A stretch of DNA of 64,000 nt, taken from Hamiltosporidium tvaerminnensis. Its lineage: Eukaryota > Microsporidia > Dubosqiidae. Made by a program: the position numbers and the translations under genes. Every line of letters begins with the position of its first letter. Position 1 is the stretch's first letter. Below the pieces are notes generated by a model. The model made no database searches. It saw nothing but the letters and a program-made list of their open reading frames with translations, and was not told where the DNA came from. Of the stretch, positions 37,290 through 50,134 are shown piece after piece. The stretch is taken from positions 899,001-963,000 of the forward strand of contig CM061251.1 in the NCBI GenBank assembly GCA_022605425.2, read 5' to 3'.

Positions 37290-40200
37290 GTACAATAACA
37301 ATCGTTATATAAGAATGGAATCCTTATATTGCCATATAATCGCCAAGAAATAATAACTCCTAAATTTATCGGATATTATATTTTAGATGAAGATATCTAA
37401 ACAGTTATACTGCTCATGACTAAGTTCGATTTCCCCGATCTTTTCTGTATTACCTTCTGCTCATTCTAGCCGTTTCAATATTAAACCAACTACTTTGTAA
37501 CACTTAGAAATTTTTTAAAAATAATTTTCTAATTTATTTTATTCCAAAAATACTATTATTATAATTCGTTCTAAATTTAACCAGATGCGAGACATTAAAA
37601 ATAATGTCTTGATTGTGATTTTTCACCGGAGTTTGCAAGACTAGACAAATTTTTTTTATATTTCTAGAATCAAGAGAGCATTTATCATAAAAAAGCCAAA
37701 TTTGAAATCAAATAATATAAGATACAGACTTAAGGTCATGTCCCTTTACTTCGATAGAATCTAAAATTCTGAGAAAAAAGAGTACCAGATTTCTATTATT
37801 TTTTCGAATGCTTATTAATAATTTAGTTGGAAAAGGAAAATTTTTTCTTATATAAAAACTTATCCATTTAGAATTAAGTAGTTCATTAAAACTTGCAAAA
37901 AATGGATTTTTCAACAAAAACAAACCACTTTATGCTTAAAAGAGATAATATTAACAGTAATGTCTAATATGTTTTATTTCCTTTCAGAAAAAGTGAGCAA
38001 GTGATTAAAAGCCGTATTCTAAATTAATTAGGCAATATTTTGAATAAGGTTGATTAACACCATATAGAAAATTACAAATAAAAGAATATCTGTTTTTAAT
38101 AAAAAATTTTCAAGCATTTCGTTCAAACCTAAGAAATCTTTCTATAGATCACTAAAAGTCTTTTTTTCAATTTTACCTGATTAATATAAATAAATAAATT
38201 ATTTTTTAGTAATAATCCTATCGATTTTTTCCAAAGATTTTAAATAAATTGGGCTTATTAACCTTAAGGTTTTAGACTTTTACAATTATAGGAATGCTAA
38301 GAGTATATTTTTTTTGATTTTTAAAGAATATTGAAATTCAAAAAAGAAAAAAATTGTAGAACTAATTTTTTAAAATCTAGTTTTTTAATTTTATACTCCT
38401 CTTTTTTATTTACTTCAAAATTAAATCATCATATATTACATTCAGGAATTTATGTGTAAACGAACTAAATATTTCGAAAATTTAAAAAAGAAATAGATTC
38501 ATAGATCTACTGTAGAAGCAAATTTCATAATTCTAACGATTTAAAATTTTTTAAACCAACCGTATTAAATCTTAGAATTCTTATATTCTAACGAGAGAAC
38601 TCTGTATCTTTCTATATATCTTTCCTTAATATTTCAAAAGCTATAGCAAATATTTTTATAAAAAATACTATTCCCTTGGTTTGATTCAATATGCTATTTT
38701 CAGAAGCAATAAAAAATGTAAAAGAGTCTGGTTTCAGCATTGCCATTTCAAAGCTACAATGGTGTGTTAACATGACATCTTAAAATAGAAATACAATAAA
38801 GTGTTGTTTCAAACATTTTTATTTTATCATCATAGTAATGTTTCAAATATATTTTTTAATAAAATCTATTTTATTTCTTTCTAATTATTCTCAAAACATA
38901 TTTTAAAACGCAAATTTATTTTCATTCATAAGATATTACTTTGTTTTTGGAATATGGTGATATAGATTTTTAATTTAATAAATATATTTTCACATAATTT
39001 TTATTAAAGCCGAAATCATTTAAAGCCAAGAAAACAATTCTTTGGGTTTTATATATGTTTGGAACGAAAATCAACCAATAACCCATGCTTTAGGCTAATA
39101 AAAGTAAAAATAATTCCAAGACATTTAAAATAACTTCTTTGTCACCAAAATTTTTCGCCTGAATTATTTTTATAATTTAATAGATTCTTCTTAAAGCAGG
39201 TTTAAAACAATAATATAGTGTTAGTTGCGAATACATACATGGGTTTATTTGAAAATATAAGAGCAAATATTATATGATATAACCAAATATAAAATCTATA
39301 ATGACTCTAAATTTTGTAACCAAGGAGTTTCTGAATGATTATTTTTCGGCAACTAAACAATCTCTGGACACATTTTTCTCGATGATTGAACCAGAACCAT
39401 ACTTTTAAGCAGATTATAAGAAAATGAATAATATTTGAATCTTCATATTACTGGTACGCCTAAATATTTAAATTTGACAGATATTTCGTAAATATGACAA
39501 TTGAAATTAAAATTACTCTGCAGCATCACTAATTTATCTTTATACAAATGGCTTTGCCTCTAAACATATGGCTTGGCATCATCATGTATTGATATCTATA
39601 TTATTAGAAAAGAGACAAAGAAGACCCTTTCTCATTAAATTTTACATTTTTTAGGATTGCATGGTTTTATGAATGTAACTCTTAAAAATATTTTGTATTC
39701 ATAATTTTATTATTTGCTCTACTGAAACAAATTATACAATCAGAATCAATAAATCATAGCTCTTAAAAACAATATAAGTACTATTCATGATTATATGTCC
39801 AAAATCAATACAATGAATCGATAACCTGTTATTTTTATACCCTTAAAATATTTTTAAAACGTTTTTGAATTACAAAGAATCTTATATGACTGTTACAAGA
39901 GCGGAAACCAAAATCTAAATTTCTCATATAGAAAGTATGTCTCCTATTCGAAATTATTTTTTGAAATCAAAAGATTCCAAACATATAATTTTTATTCGTT
40001 TGCAAATTCAAAAAATAAAATTCTAATATTTGTAAGATTTATTCTTTAAAATTTTAAATTTTTTTTTAGAAATATTTATGAAAAATTTATTAATTTAAAG
40101 AAATTACAAACGAACTTAAAATTCTTCTTTACGACTGAGATATATAATTTAAATTCTTATAACGTATTTCATACCACAGATTCATTGAAATGATTTTATT

Positions 40201-40545
40201 ATAAAGTTAAAATTCGTTATTAATTTTAGAACAAATTGCACATTTTAAAATAATATATACAGATAATAATTCGATTTTTTTTTGATTTTGAAATGCTTAA
40301 AGTATAGAAGTCGTTTCTAAAAGATGATACCTTTTTAAATTTTAGAATTAAAATTCAAAAATATTTAATTTAATATTTATTGAAATACCTATTATCAAAT
40401 TATATTCCTAAAAAGGTCTTAAATAGTATAGGCAATATATTAAGCCAGAAATTAATTGTAAAAGATTTCTTAATAGAATAAAATTTCATTTTTATTTTGT
40501 ATTGAGATTATTCTCTATTTCGAAATGGCTTTTTAAAATTTTTTC
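37290..40545. other. Gene-free AT-rich DNA
   Basis: No supported gene or repeat. The minus-strand 71-codon frame at 37,708-37,923 (FASFNELLNSKWISFY) is slightly protein-like but isolated. The segment 37,420-37,500 is locally less AT-rich without a readable frame. Confidence 0.5.
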
Positions 40546-40551
40546 TATTTA

Positions 40552-40660
40552 TTTTTTACAGAGTTTTACCCTAACGGTTTCGATATCCAAATATTTGTTA
40601 CTACAAAGGAATGAATCAAACAATATGACCAGAAAATGGAAAGCAGTAGAATAAGTGAGT
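40552..40660 (+). repeat. R3 motif, copy 2
   Basis: 'ttttaccctaacggtttcga' is followed by 'ggaatgaatcaa' and 'gaccagaaaatgg'. The matched blocks at 59,625-59,720 are 'cttctaccctacgtttcttc', 'agaaatgaagct' and 'aatcagaaaatatg'. About 100 bp are alignable by eye. Confidence 0.4.
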
Positions 40661-40664
40661 AGCA

Positions 40665-42940
40665 TGTGAATCAGGGATAATGCAATATTATTTAGTTTAT
40701 TCATGCAATAAGATGCTTTATCAGTTTTAAATACACTTAAAAATATTCTTGGTTGATATATTTACAATGGAAATAGATTTAAAATGTAAATTTCAAGTTT
40801 TAAATCCCTGGAAATAATATAATCAGATAAATAGAATTACCTCATTGACACTTATATTATTTATACAATCCCTTCTGCAAATATATCTAATCCTAAAACG
40901 AGTTCAAATTGTGTTGAATTAAAACTTTTTGGCTTGTGAAAGGAACTGATCCAAGGAAAAAGGAAGAATATGTAGTTAAGCTGATTGATGTCTAATGGGT
41001 TTTATTTATATACATCATGATCTAATCAATGTTTCAAAATCATTTTTCTTTTGATAATTTCAAAGTGTTTTTTATGAGAAATTTCGAGTTTTGCTATTTT
41101 GTAACAAAAGAGCAGAGTGAATCAAATTATTTCCATGATTTTCTAATTTGAATTTTAAAATGAAAAGTAGTAAAAAATACTTGATGATTGATATGATTGC
41201 AACAGAATCAAACTTCAAAAATATCTGTAAAGGTTTGTTCTATAGACTAAAGATTAAAATGGTTGTAAGGTTTTGCATGACAACTTATTTTTCAAAATTT
41301 CATAAGGAATGTATATTAAAATTCAATTTAGACAAAATTTAAGAAATATATAAAGAATTCATGCAATGTGTTCTTATTGAACAAATAATTTATCACTCAT
41401 CTAAAGAAATTATTTATATAGAACGTAGAAATAACTGTTTAAGCAGTATGAAAATGAATATACAGATTGATGACTGGCAAAGAATCTTTTTAATTTTGTA
41501 AAGATATTTCATACTTTCTTTAAGCTTAATAAAATCGCAATCTATTTAAATAAAAAATAATTCTTCTATTTTATTTTTTTTATGGTTTTCTTGTTTGTGC
41601 TATGAATTTATACGTTAATCCTACTTTTCTTTAAGATTAAAATTCGGTATTTTTAAAAGGCTTCTCATTTATATTTCATAGCTCGATAATTTAGAGGTGT
41701 ATTTAAAAAAATATTGTCTCCAATTTATAAAAATATAATAAAAGTCCAAGTTTCAATTAATTTCCTTCTTAGCCTTTTATTTTTTTAGTTCTTATTCGTA
41801 TTTGTTTTGACTTAGTCTCCACATCAGAAAAAAAAATATAATTTATCTTTAAGTTAACGTTTCCCGACTAACCTTCTATTGTTATAAGACTTAAGGCTGT
41901 AGCCATTTGACCTTACAAAATAAAGGTACATCTTATAGCTTGTGAAACGTAAGATTAGATTAACATTTTTATCGGATAATTATGATATTATACCAACGTG
42001 TTCTATCTATTTGTTTTTCTTTGAAATTTGATGAAAATGTGTTAAGTTATATTTGTCTACGAAAGATGCGATTTTTAAACATTAAACCCAAAATAATTTC
42101 GTCTTATTAATGCTTATATAAAGTAAAGTTAGCAATTACAAAATAAAAATTATATATTAAATATATAAATGCTACAAAGAAATACAAAAATGCCAAAAAA
42201 TTAAATTAAAGGTAAATGAAACTTGAAATATTCTATTTAAAACAAGAAAACATTTAATTTGAAACATATTCGATTTAATCTTTGCACGTACTTTTAAAAA
42301 CCATTTAATAAAAATTCTAACGATTTTAAAATACGAAGAAAAAAAAATGAAAATTTAAGAAAAAAAATTATATACAATGAATCTGAAGGTTTTTATTTCA
42401 CAAGTTAAGCCGTAGTTAAAGATTTTGTACAAATTTGGATTCTTCTTTTAACTATTTTGCAGTTTTCTTATTTTCTGGATATACATCATACTAAATAGGT
42501 ATGAAAGTAAGATATCTTTGAAATAAAAAATAATTGCAATTTGCTTTCTTTTAAAACATTCTTCGAGAATCTTTTAATGAGGAAATATAAGAGACAGCAA
42601 CGCCGAGAAAAAACTCATAATATTAGGATATATTTTTCATATGAAGTATTAGAAATTTGTGATAAATTTCATGCTTGAACCTTCTTTAAAAACCCTACAC
42701 ATCGTTCTAAATCATAAAAAAATTTGGTTAAAAAGGTTTTTTATTTTATAGTCACATTAAAATGAAATTAAGAGGTTTTGTAAGAAAATGTTTGATATTG
42801 GTAATAAAGATTTTGTAAAGGTACAGTTTCTAGTGTTTAGTAGATTTCGAATTTCTTTTTTGTTCGAAAGAAACGAAATCACAAATTATTGCAATTTTTA
42901 TGAAATTAGGTTAGAAAAAATATTTATTTAAAAATAAAAC
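40665..42940. other. Gene-free AT-rich DNA
   Basis: Nothing firm. The 64-codon plus-strand frame at 41,148-41,342 (YLMIDMIATESNFKNICKGL) is mildly protein-like but isolated and lacks an ATG at its first codon, so I do not call it a gene. Confidence 0.5.
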
Positions 42941-45098
42941 AACTTAATCCTAGAGCCTACATCTAACTCATATATCACAAATAAAAAATGTGTTTTTTTA
43001 CGTTAACAGAGAGCAGGTCAAGATAAATGACAAGAATAACATATTTGATTAAAATAAATAAAATTTATTAGTTTTTAAACTTTTTCGTCTTAATTTCACC
43101 AAATTATTTCATAATTTTCTTTATGTATACATCTTCATACCGAGTCCTTTCAAATTAGCAGTTGCTTCTATAATTGGGCTCTTTGCTTTGGGCTTATTGT
43201 AGTTGTAATTAAAGTTAATTATATTTTGGGTTATCTAGCAATATATTTTAGGTAAATTCATTCACTTGTTTAGTTAAATCCGACTTTAAAGAAGCTCGAT
43301 GATTTTTTTGATAGCACCCTTTGAATCATACTAGTAACACATGTAAATAACCTTACATATGCCTATTTTATAATCCAAATCAGCTTAGAAACTGTAAGAA
43401 ATAAAAATTAACCTTTAAATATTCTAATAAAATATATCAGTTGATTGTGGCATATGTTTATATGGCTTCTACATTAAGTTCAATCCTTCAAAATAAATGA
43501 AATATTCAGTTTCATGCTAACATATTCATAAATAACTTTTAAAAGATGCCACAACATTTAGCCTCCAACATTCATTATAGTTTTTAGTAATTTTTAACAT
43601 TCAATTGTCTTTCTTTTGTATTTAAGGAGACAAATCGTAATTTTGATATTATAATCTCTAAACGAACCAACAAAATCATAGAAATTTTATTTGTTGAATT
43701 ACAATACACGACTGATTTCATTAAAAAAATGGTTTTTTAACCTTCTCATTCAATCTCCTTATATTTATATATCAAAATATTATCAATATCTCCTAATTCA
43801 AATTAGTATAGTAGTTCCTCATTATGTAAAGACTTTTATTATATTTATATCTAATTAGCAAAATACATATTAAAAAAATAGTTATCAATTTGGTTTATAC
43901 TGAAATATATCTTTTAAAGATTCATTCTATATTTATACTAAATTAAAATTTTATCTATATGTTTTTTTATTCATTGAATTACTTTTTTTGTTAATCCGCA
44001 TTGCTTTATAAAAAAGTTAAAGATCTAAGAAAACCAAAAAAATACAGATTCTACATTAATTAAAAATCAGTTGTAGCGATTTTCTTTTATATAGATAAAT
44101 GATTTAAGCACATTAAAATTATCATTTACTTAATCTAAAAACAGTTATTGAAATCTGGTTTTAGAATAGAAATAGTATAATAAGAACAAGGTTACCAGTT
44201 CGAGACATTTTAGTATACTATCCTATTTATTTAATTTAATTCTTTAGATCTTTGCAGTAAGATAGTATATAATTCTGATAAGAAGACTTTACAAAATTGA
44301 AAACAATTTAATACATTTATAACTATGACAATTTAAGTTGGTTTACTCTGACTATATTTTACGAAATTAAATATATATTTATATGAATATATTGAGACGA
44401 ATGAAATCTTCAAAAAACTGCTTATAGATTGTATTAAACATAATAAATTAATCTCTTTATAAATCTATAAAATATTATCTATTTCAAGAAAGACAAAAGT
44501 ATTAATTTTCTGATAAATTCCATTAAAACTTCTATACATGATAAAAATACCTTTTCAAATGTACATTTTTCTTTCAAATATATTTATTTTTTTTTAAGTA
44601 ACATAAACAATACATTTATAATAATGCCTGGCATTTTGCTCAATTTAAAGGAAGGTAAGTAATTTGAGAATATGTAGAAATCTAAAGTTACGCATAAATA
44701 CCATATATGATTGATGTTTCTAACGATATACCGAGAGCTTTTCTGAACAATTTCACAAAATTTAATACGCCCATATTTAGACTGAACACAAGGTATAATA
44801 ACCAATATTGCAAAAACATGTTTTTAGATATCGAGATAAGGTTTTAAGAGTCTGAATATAATAAGTGAACATAAAAAAACATAAAATACCGTACACTCAA
44901 AAACTTCCAATTATGGTAAATTTTATAAGCTTATTAAGGTTAACCCCTTAAAATCGTATAAAAAGAGGAAATACTTAAATATATATTCCAATGTAACATA
45001 CTGACAAGATATAATGAATTATGAGATAGATGAATATAAAATTTTTAAAAATTCATTAAATAGGAATAAAATTATAGTTTATTAGAAAATAAAATGTT

Positions 45099-45107
45099 AC
45101 TTTATTC
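45099..45107 (+). repeat. Target-site duplication, left copy
   Basis: actttattc, identical to 45,704-45,712. The empty-site homologue in R1 copy 2 has a single related site near 26,245. Confidence 0.85.
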
Positions 45108-45703
45108 AGAAGAAGAATAAGATAACACTCATTGAAGTAGGAATCACTTCCCAAGATTCACTTCAAATAGTTGAAACTGAAAAACTTAGGAAGTATGACC
45201 TGCTAGCCAATGAGTTGGGCCTTATTTATAAGTGTAGTGTTGAGATAATCCCTTATGTGATGACCTGGGACGGTATTGTGACAAAATACCATAAATCTCA
45301 TCTTAAAAGACTAGAAATACCCATGAATGTAGAAGCATACATTCAGTCTATAGTACTTAAAAAGACAGTCGAAACTATTTCCTTTGATCGACGAAGAGGA
45401 CTTGAGTCAGGACTAAATGCCGAAGAGAGCTGGGAGAGAGCGTCAATGGGTGTTATTATGAGATCAGAGATGCATGAGGAACCAATACCCCCTTTAAAAG
45501 AAGCGAAAACAGAGGAAGATGGTGCCAAAAATTTTAAACCAAAATATAAAGCCCCCTTTATTTTACAAGGAGGAACCACTTTAGAGGAACCGACCAATAA
45601 CATAAATGAAGAGTCGGATTTGGAAGAAGAGACAAAAGTGGTCAAAGAGGTAGAAGAAAATATGTAAAAATGGTAAAAAATATTTTAACCCAGAATTTTA
45701 TTA
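45108..45703 (+). mobile_element. 5'-truncated non-LTR (LINE-type) retrotransposon insertion
   Basis: A 596-bp block of about 40% G+C lies inside an R1 copy of about 18% G+C. It is bordered by a perfect 9-bp duplication and absent from the same point in the other R1 copies. It starts in the middle of an ORF, runs to that ORF's stop (45,665) and ends with a 36-bp 3' untranslated tail. This is the classic product of incomplete target-primed reverse transcription. There is no poly(A) tail; the tail has A-runs ('taaaaatggtaaaaaatatttt') and ends 'cagaattttatta'. The intact frame and high G+C show it is much younger than its host repeat. Full-length relatives must exist elsewhere in the genome. 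Confidence 0.85.
45110..45667 (+). pseudogene. C-terminal fragment of a LINE reverse-transcriptase protein
   Basis: 185 codons are open from the insertion's 5' edge to TAA at 45,665. The frame runs on upstream into host repeat to a stop at 45,083, so there is no genuine start; TTG at 45,215 is internal and the first in-frame ATG lies near 45,322. The order is a beta-like segment (NKITLIEVGITSQDS), then ETEKLRKYDLLANELG, IIPYVMTWDGIVTKYHKSHL, a helix (EAYIQSIVLKKTVETISF), RRGLESGL, and a ~90-residue E/K-rich tail ending VEEN. From family knowledge, 'E-K-x-x-K-Y-x-x-L-x-x-E-L' followed by 'V-x-x-I-P-x-V-x-x-x-x-G' is the segment after the RT thumb in many non-LTR retrotransposon proteins. The catalytic RT core and endonuclease are missing, so it is non-functional. 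The acidic tail may be element-specific. The minus-strand frame at 45,343-45,645 is its shadow. Confidence 0.75.
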
Positions 45704-45712
45704 ACTTTATTC
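45704..45712 (+). repeat. Target-site duplication, right copy
   Basis: actttattc directly after the element's 3' end. R1 sequence continues immediately with 'tataacttta'. Confidence 0.85.
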
Positions 45713-46644
45713 TATAACTTTATGATTAAAATAACTAGACTTCTTTCATAAGTAGAAAAACTGCTTACATAAGTGACCACTTAACTTAGTAGATGAATAA
45801 CAAAAGAATGATCTAAAAATATAGATAACGGTATATTAAAATATTTTAACGTAAAACATATTAACTATAAGTAGAAATTCTAAATTTAGTAAAAATAAGT
45901 AAAATTATTATAAATACAATATTAAATTAAAAAAATCTAAAGAAGAAAAATGTTTATTAAAAATAAATGTAATACAATTATTTATTTAGAAGCCAAGGTT
46001 TAAATAAAAGATAAATACATACAAAAAACTTCAAATTAAACCTAAAAAGGAACTTGAAATAGTGTATTTCAATCTTAAAACCAAATAGCATTTATAAAAC
46101 TAAAATAAATAAATAAAAAACAGAATTGATAAATAAACCATGTTTCGAAACTAACGATTTAACTCTTATATATATACTTTGAAAAAAATGATTAAACTTA
46201 AAAACCACAGAATAAATAAATATTTTGTATCGTATGTAAAAAATATTACAAAAAACTATTAATGTAATACTTTTCAATCAACAATAATTTTATGACTTAC
46301 TTGACAAGAATAGATAAAAAATAAAAAAAATGTAAATAAACAACTTTCTACTGAATAAAATTTAAGGAATATAGTTTTAAAACTACATAGTATTGTAATA
46401 TTAATTTATTAAAAATAACAATTTCTAATTTTAAATAGAATTTTTGTGTATAGAATCAAATAAACCATCTGAAATGATTTTATAAGATGTATATCACATT
46501 TATCATGTGTTTGAAATTGCAATATTCAATAAAACCTGTAAAAAAACTAAAAACATCATAACTAAAAAGTAAAAAAGTTTTTTTTGTAAATATAGACTAT
46601 ATAATTGGGAAAATAATTAAAATAAAAGACATATATTAATAAAA

Positions 46645-47845
46645 TTTTAATCTTAAAAAAAAGAAATTATTGAATATTAAAATGAAGAAAAACAGTGTTA
46701 ATCCAACCATATAGTTTTAAACAACTGGTAAATCACTGAACAACACATATATATAACAACTTTCTAAATTCCAATATAGTTTTTCAATGTGAAATAACGT
46801 AAAAAAGAAAAAATAACTTAGTAAATATATTTTAGGTAACATAATAACTTATTAAAAGTGTCATAACTCATTATCTCTGATTAAATATTATTATAACTGT
46901 ATAAAATAACAAACACAGAAATAATTTAGGTAAAATAAAAATATCATTAAGAGATATACAAGTAAAAAAAATAAATATGTGGGATAAAATTTATAGGGGA
47001 ATTAATAACTAAACAGAAAAATACTTCAAAGAAGTTTGCATCAAATCTCTAAATTTCTTTAAACATAGAGTGTTAAAAGTTTTTTAGTTATTTTTAGAGC
47101 AACTATGAAATCTTAACCTTCATACATTTCTATATACATTTTTTTATATTGTTGGAATCTTTAATACGAATATATGATACTAATAAAAACCAATCAGGTG
47201 CCAAAAATAAACCCTAAATACCAGAAATATTATAATAACATTGAAATGTGTCATATCATGAAAATCAGTTTCTTTTGATCGATTTTTTTGTTAAAACATA
47301 TACATTTTATAAGCCTTCTTTTGATTTTGGAATCGATCATTTCACTATATTAAAACCTTCTACTTAAAACTAAACATTTACGCATTGCAAATTTCGAAAT
47401 ATTCGTCCAGATTATATCCTAAAAAAACAAACATTATTCATATGAACTTATCAAAGTAATTTGCAAGAATTTTTAACGAGTTAATCTTATATCTGTTAAT
47501 AAATTTTTCTATAATTCTTAATATGTTTTTTAATATATACATTACATGCTGAAAATTAAAAAGAATATATCAAAAAACTTCGAAGCAAGATCAGAAAAAA
47601 AGATTGCACCCTGTTAAATACAATTAATTAGACATCTCTGATATGTCTTCTATAATTTATAGATATTAAAATGTAGGTTTTTTCGAATATATTTTTTATA
47701 AATATCACAGTGTCACTCAATATCCCGAAACCAGTCAAAGAAAGATAAAATTCATATAAAAAACAAAATTTAAATTTAAAAGAAATTTAATAGGTTGATA
47801 TAAAACCATTTGTAACATCTGTATAAGTTGATAAGAAAAAATTCG
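46645..47845. other. Gene-free AT-rich DNA
   Basis: No supported feature between the end of R1 copy 3 and the degenerate array. Confidence 0.5.
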
Positions 47846-47849
47846 TATA

Positions 47850-50130
47850 CTACTTAATTTCATTTTTTTTTCTATTTCAATCTTTTCATATAGTATATAC
47901 AAAACATATCTAATAAGGTTCAAAAACGAAGAGTAGTAAAGTTTAGCAAAAACCTAATTTGAAAAAAACCAGATTTTATAATTATTGATATTTTTGTATA
48001 ATTTATCAGATTTTCACGCATATGATTTTTTAAATTTTTTTTTCAAATATTCATATTTTCAATACGACTATATGTAACTATATCGACCGTATTAGAGAAT
48101 TTATGATCACAGAAAATTATAAAAATCATCTAGAAATTTTATTTAAAACACAGTTATTGACTTATGACAAAATATTTTGTTATATTCAAAGGAATTTTCA
48201 GGTTTTTAATCAGTTATCTTTTAAATCTTTTATGAAAAATTTTGAAAGGCTTACACATTATATACAAAATAGGTTAACAAAGAGCAAAAAAAATGTATAA
48301 AATAATGTCTTGGAAGATTGTAAAATTTTATTAAAAACACAATTATTTGTTTCTTTAAGAGATATTTCCCTGTATTTCTAGTTGTTTTAAACTATTTGAA
48401 CATATACTTTGCCATAATATTTTTTGATAATTCTCAATTAGTTTCATATACCATATACAAATATAGAAAGAAAAAAATCAAAAAAAACAGGATATGAAGA
48501 TAGGCATAAACTTAATCAAATTTTATAACAAATATTCGTATTATTCTTACTTTTTTTAATAATTTTAGAGTTTTTCTTTTTTACACAGTATTTTTTAAAT
48601 TAAAAATCATTAATACTGCTAGATGTAACTTCATTAAGCCTAATAAAAAAAATCAAGCAATATGAAAACCTAATAAAAATTACTAGATTTTATTTTTAAC
48701 TATGGGAAAAATTATTCCTTGGTCTCAGCTATATTCCTTCTAATTATCAGCAAGAACATATGCATTTTCGAATTATATTTTTCATATATTCATACTACTA
48801 TATGCAAAACAAATAAAACATGTATGAAAAAATATACTGAAACGAATTTATAAAAAATATAATGTAAATTTATATGATAAGGATACCTTCTACTTATGAT
48901 ATACTGATATATCATATTTGCGATGTTTTAGAAATACAATTCGGTATTATTTTGAATAAATTGTTTTCTTCTTCAAAATTACTTCATACACAATATACTA
49001 TGCATTCATGACAAATTTGCTAAAAAGAAATTTAGAAATTTACTTTCAGAACATCGAAGTTTATTCCAAATGGACTTCGTAGCTTATTTTAAGACAACTC
49101 GATAGATTAATTAGATTTTGTTGCATACCTTTAATTTTTTTTCGTTGATTTTTTGTTAATTTACAAATCTTGAAATATTATAGGTATATATGCCTTAAAA
49201 AATCCAAAAAAATTGATACTCAAAAAATTCTTCAAAATGACTTACGATTATCATAAAGCGTAAAAATTTGCTTGCCGATCGTATTTTTATATTAATCGGA
49301 GCTTTATTCGGTGTTTAATTGTGTATTTTTACATCTAGATTTTTTCATAATTCTGTGATCTTTGAACAAACATATACAAAATATATCAAGCAAGTTTGTT
49401 AAATAGGCAATAAAAATTGAAAAGAAACAAATAGATTTTTTAGAAGACATTTATATAAACAGTAAAAGTTTAATGAGATGTATTTTTGGAAATTTCTAGG
49501 CATATAGCCGATACTATTTTTACCCCAATTTTTTTTTTGATTTTTTTAAATCTTGTGTAAGACTATACAAAATCCGATTAAACAAATCCAAAAAAAATTA
49601 AAAATATATTGTGATACATCGAATCTTTAGAAGCTATATGTAATATTTTTGGCAGTCTTTAGTTTATAAATTATATATAATTTTGTTTAATTGAATTTTT
49701 GAATTTATAATAGAATATATCAATAATAATCTTAAAAAATATCAAAAATTTAATAGCAAGCTAAATTTATTTTTTATAAATGATTTAAAAGCGGTAAAAT
49801 CATACATTATCTATTTTCAATACTTTTCATCAATCAAAGCATTATTATTTTTATTTTATATTTGAGGATAACATTCGAATCGTTCTATATAGTATATACA
49901 AAATGTAACAAATATTTTTTAAAAAATTCAATACGAAAAATGCAAATAAAATATGTTAAAACTCGATAAAAACATAATATTAATGATTTTTTAAGAGCAT
50001 ATATGAACAGTGGTATATTTTTATGGTAATAGTTAAGGTATTTAGTAAACATTATAAAATTATGTTCGTAAAGGTTAATAGTAAGTTTTTGGAGGTAGAG
50101 ATTGTCATAAATGAAAAGTAACACTTTTAT
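47850..50130. repeat. Degenerate tandem array, unit roughly 0.2-0.35 kb
   Basis: A landmark resembling TATATACAAAAYRTA...CAA followed by an A-run recurs near 47,890, 48,257, 48,450, 48,795, 49,370, 49,563 and 49,893. It is usually preceded by a T-rich stretch (tttttcatat-type) and followed by 'aaaaat' and 'tttttaagag'-type words. Spacing is irregular and similarity low, so this is an old array or a series of independent relics. The 65-codon frame at 48,103-48,300 and the 79-codon minus frame at 49,885-50,124 lie inside units and are not conserved between them. Confidence 0.4.
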
Positions 50131-50134
50131 TTAC

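Larger units (their letters stand above)
42945..46640 (+). repeat. R1 repeat, copy 3, interrupted by a LINE fragment
   Basis: Colinear with copy 2 over its whole length and the closest relative of it. Long shared blocks include 'cacatgtaaataaccttacatatg' (near 43,339 and 24,502), 'aacataaacaatacattt' (44,601 and 25,743), 'gagcttttctgaacaatttc' (44,734 and 25,879) and 'cactcaaaaacttccaatta' (44,895 and 26,038). Similarity resumes after the insertion with 'ctataacttta'. The insertion accounts for 45,108-45,703 plus one copy of the 9-bp duplication. Removing them leaves ~3.1 kb, the same as copy 2. Confidence 0.85.

Noticed and set aside
45343-45645. 100-codon minus-strand frame as a gene
   Set aside because: Antisense shadow of the LINE frame; serine-rich composition follows from its E/K/D codons.
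45215-45667. A standalone 150-residue protein
   Set aside because: The frame is open well upstream of the TTG at 45,215, the sequence is the end of a retrotransposon protein, and the flanking duplication shows it is a truncated insertion.
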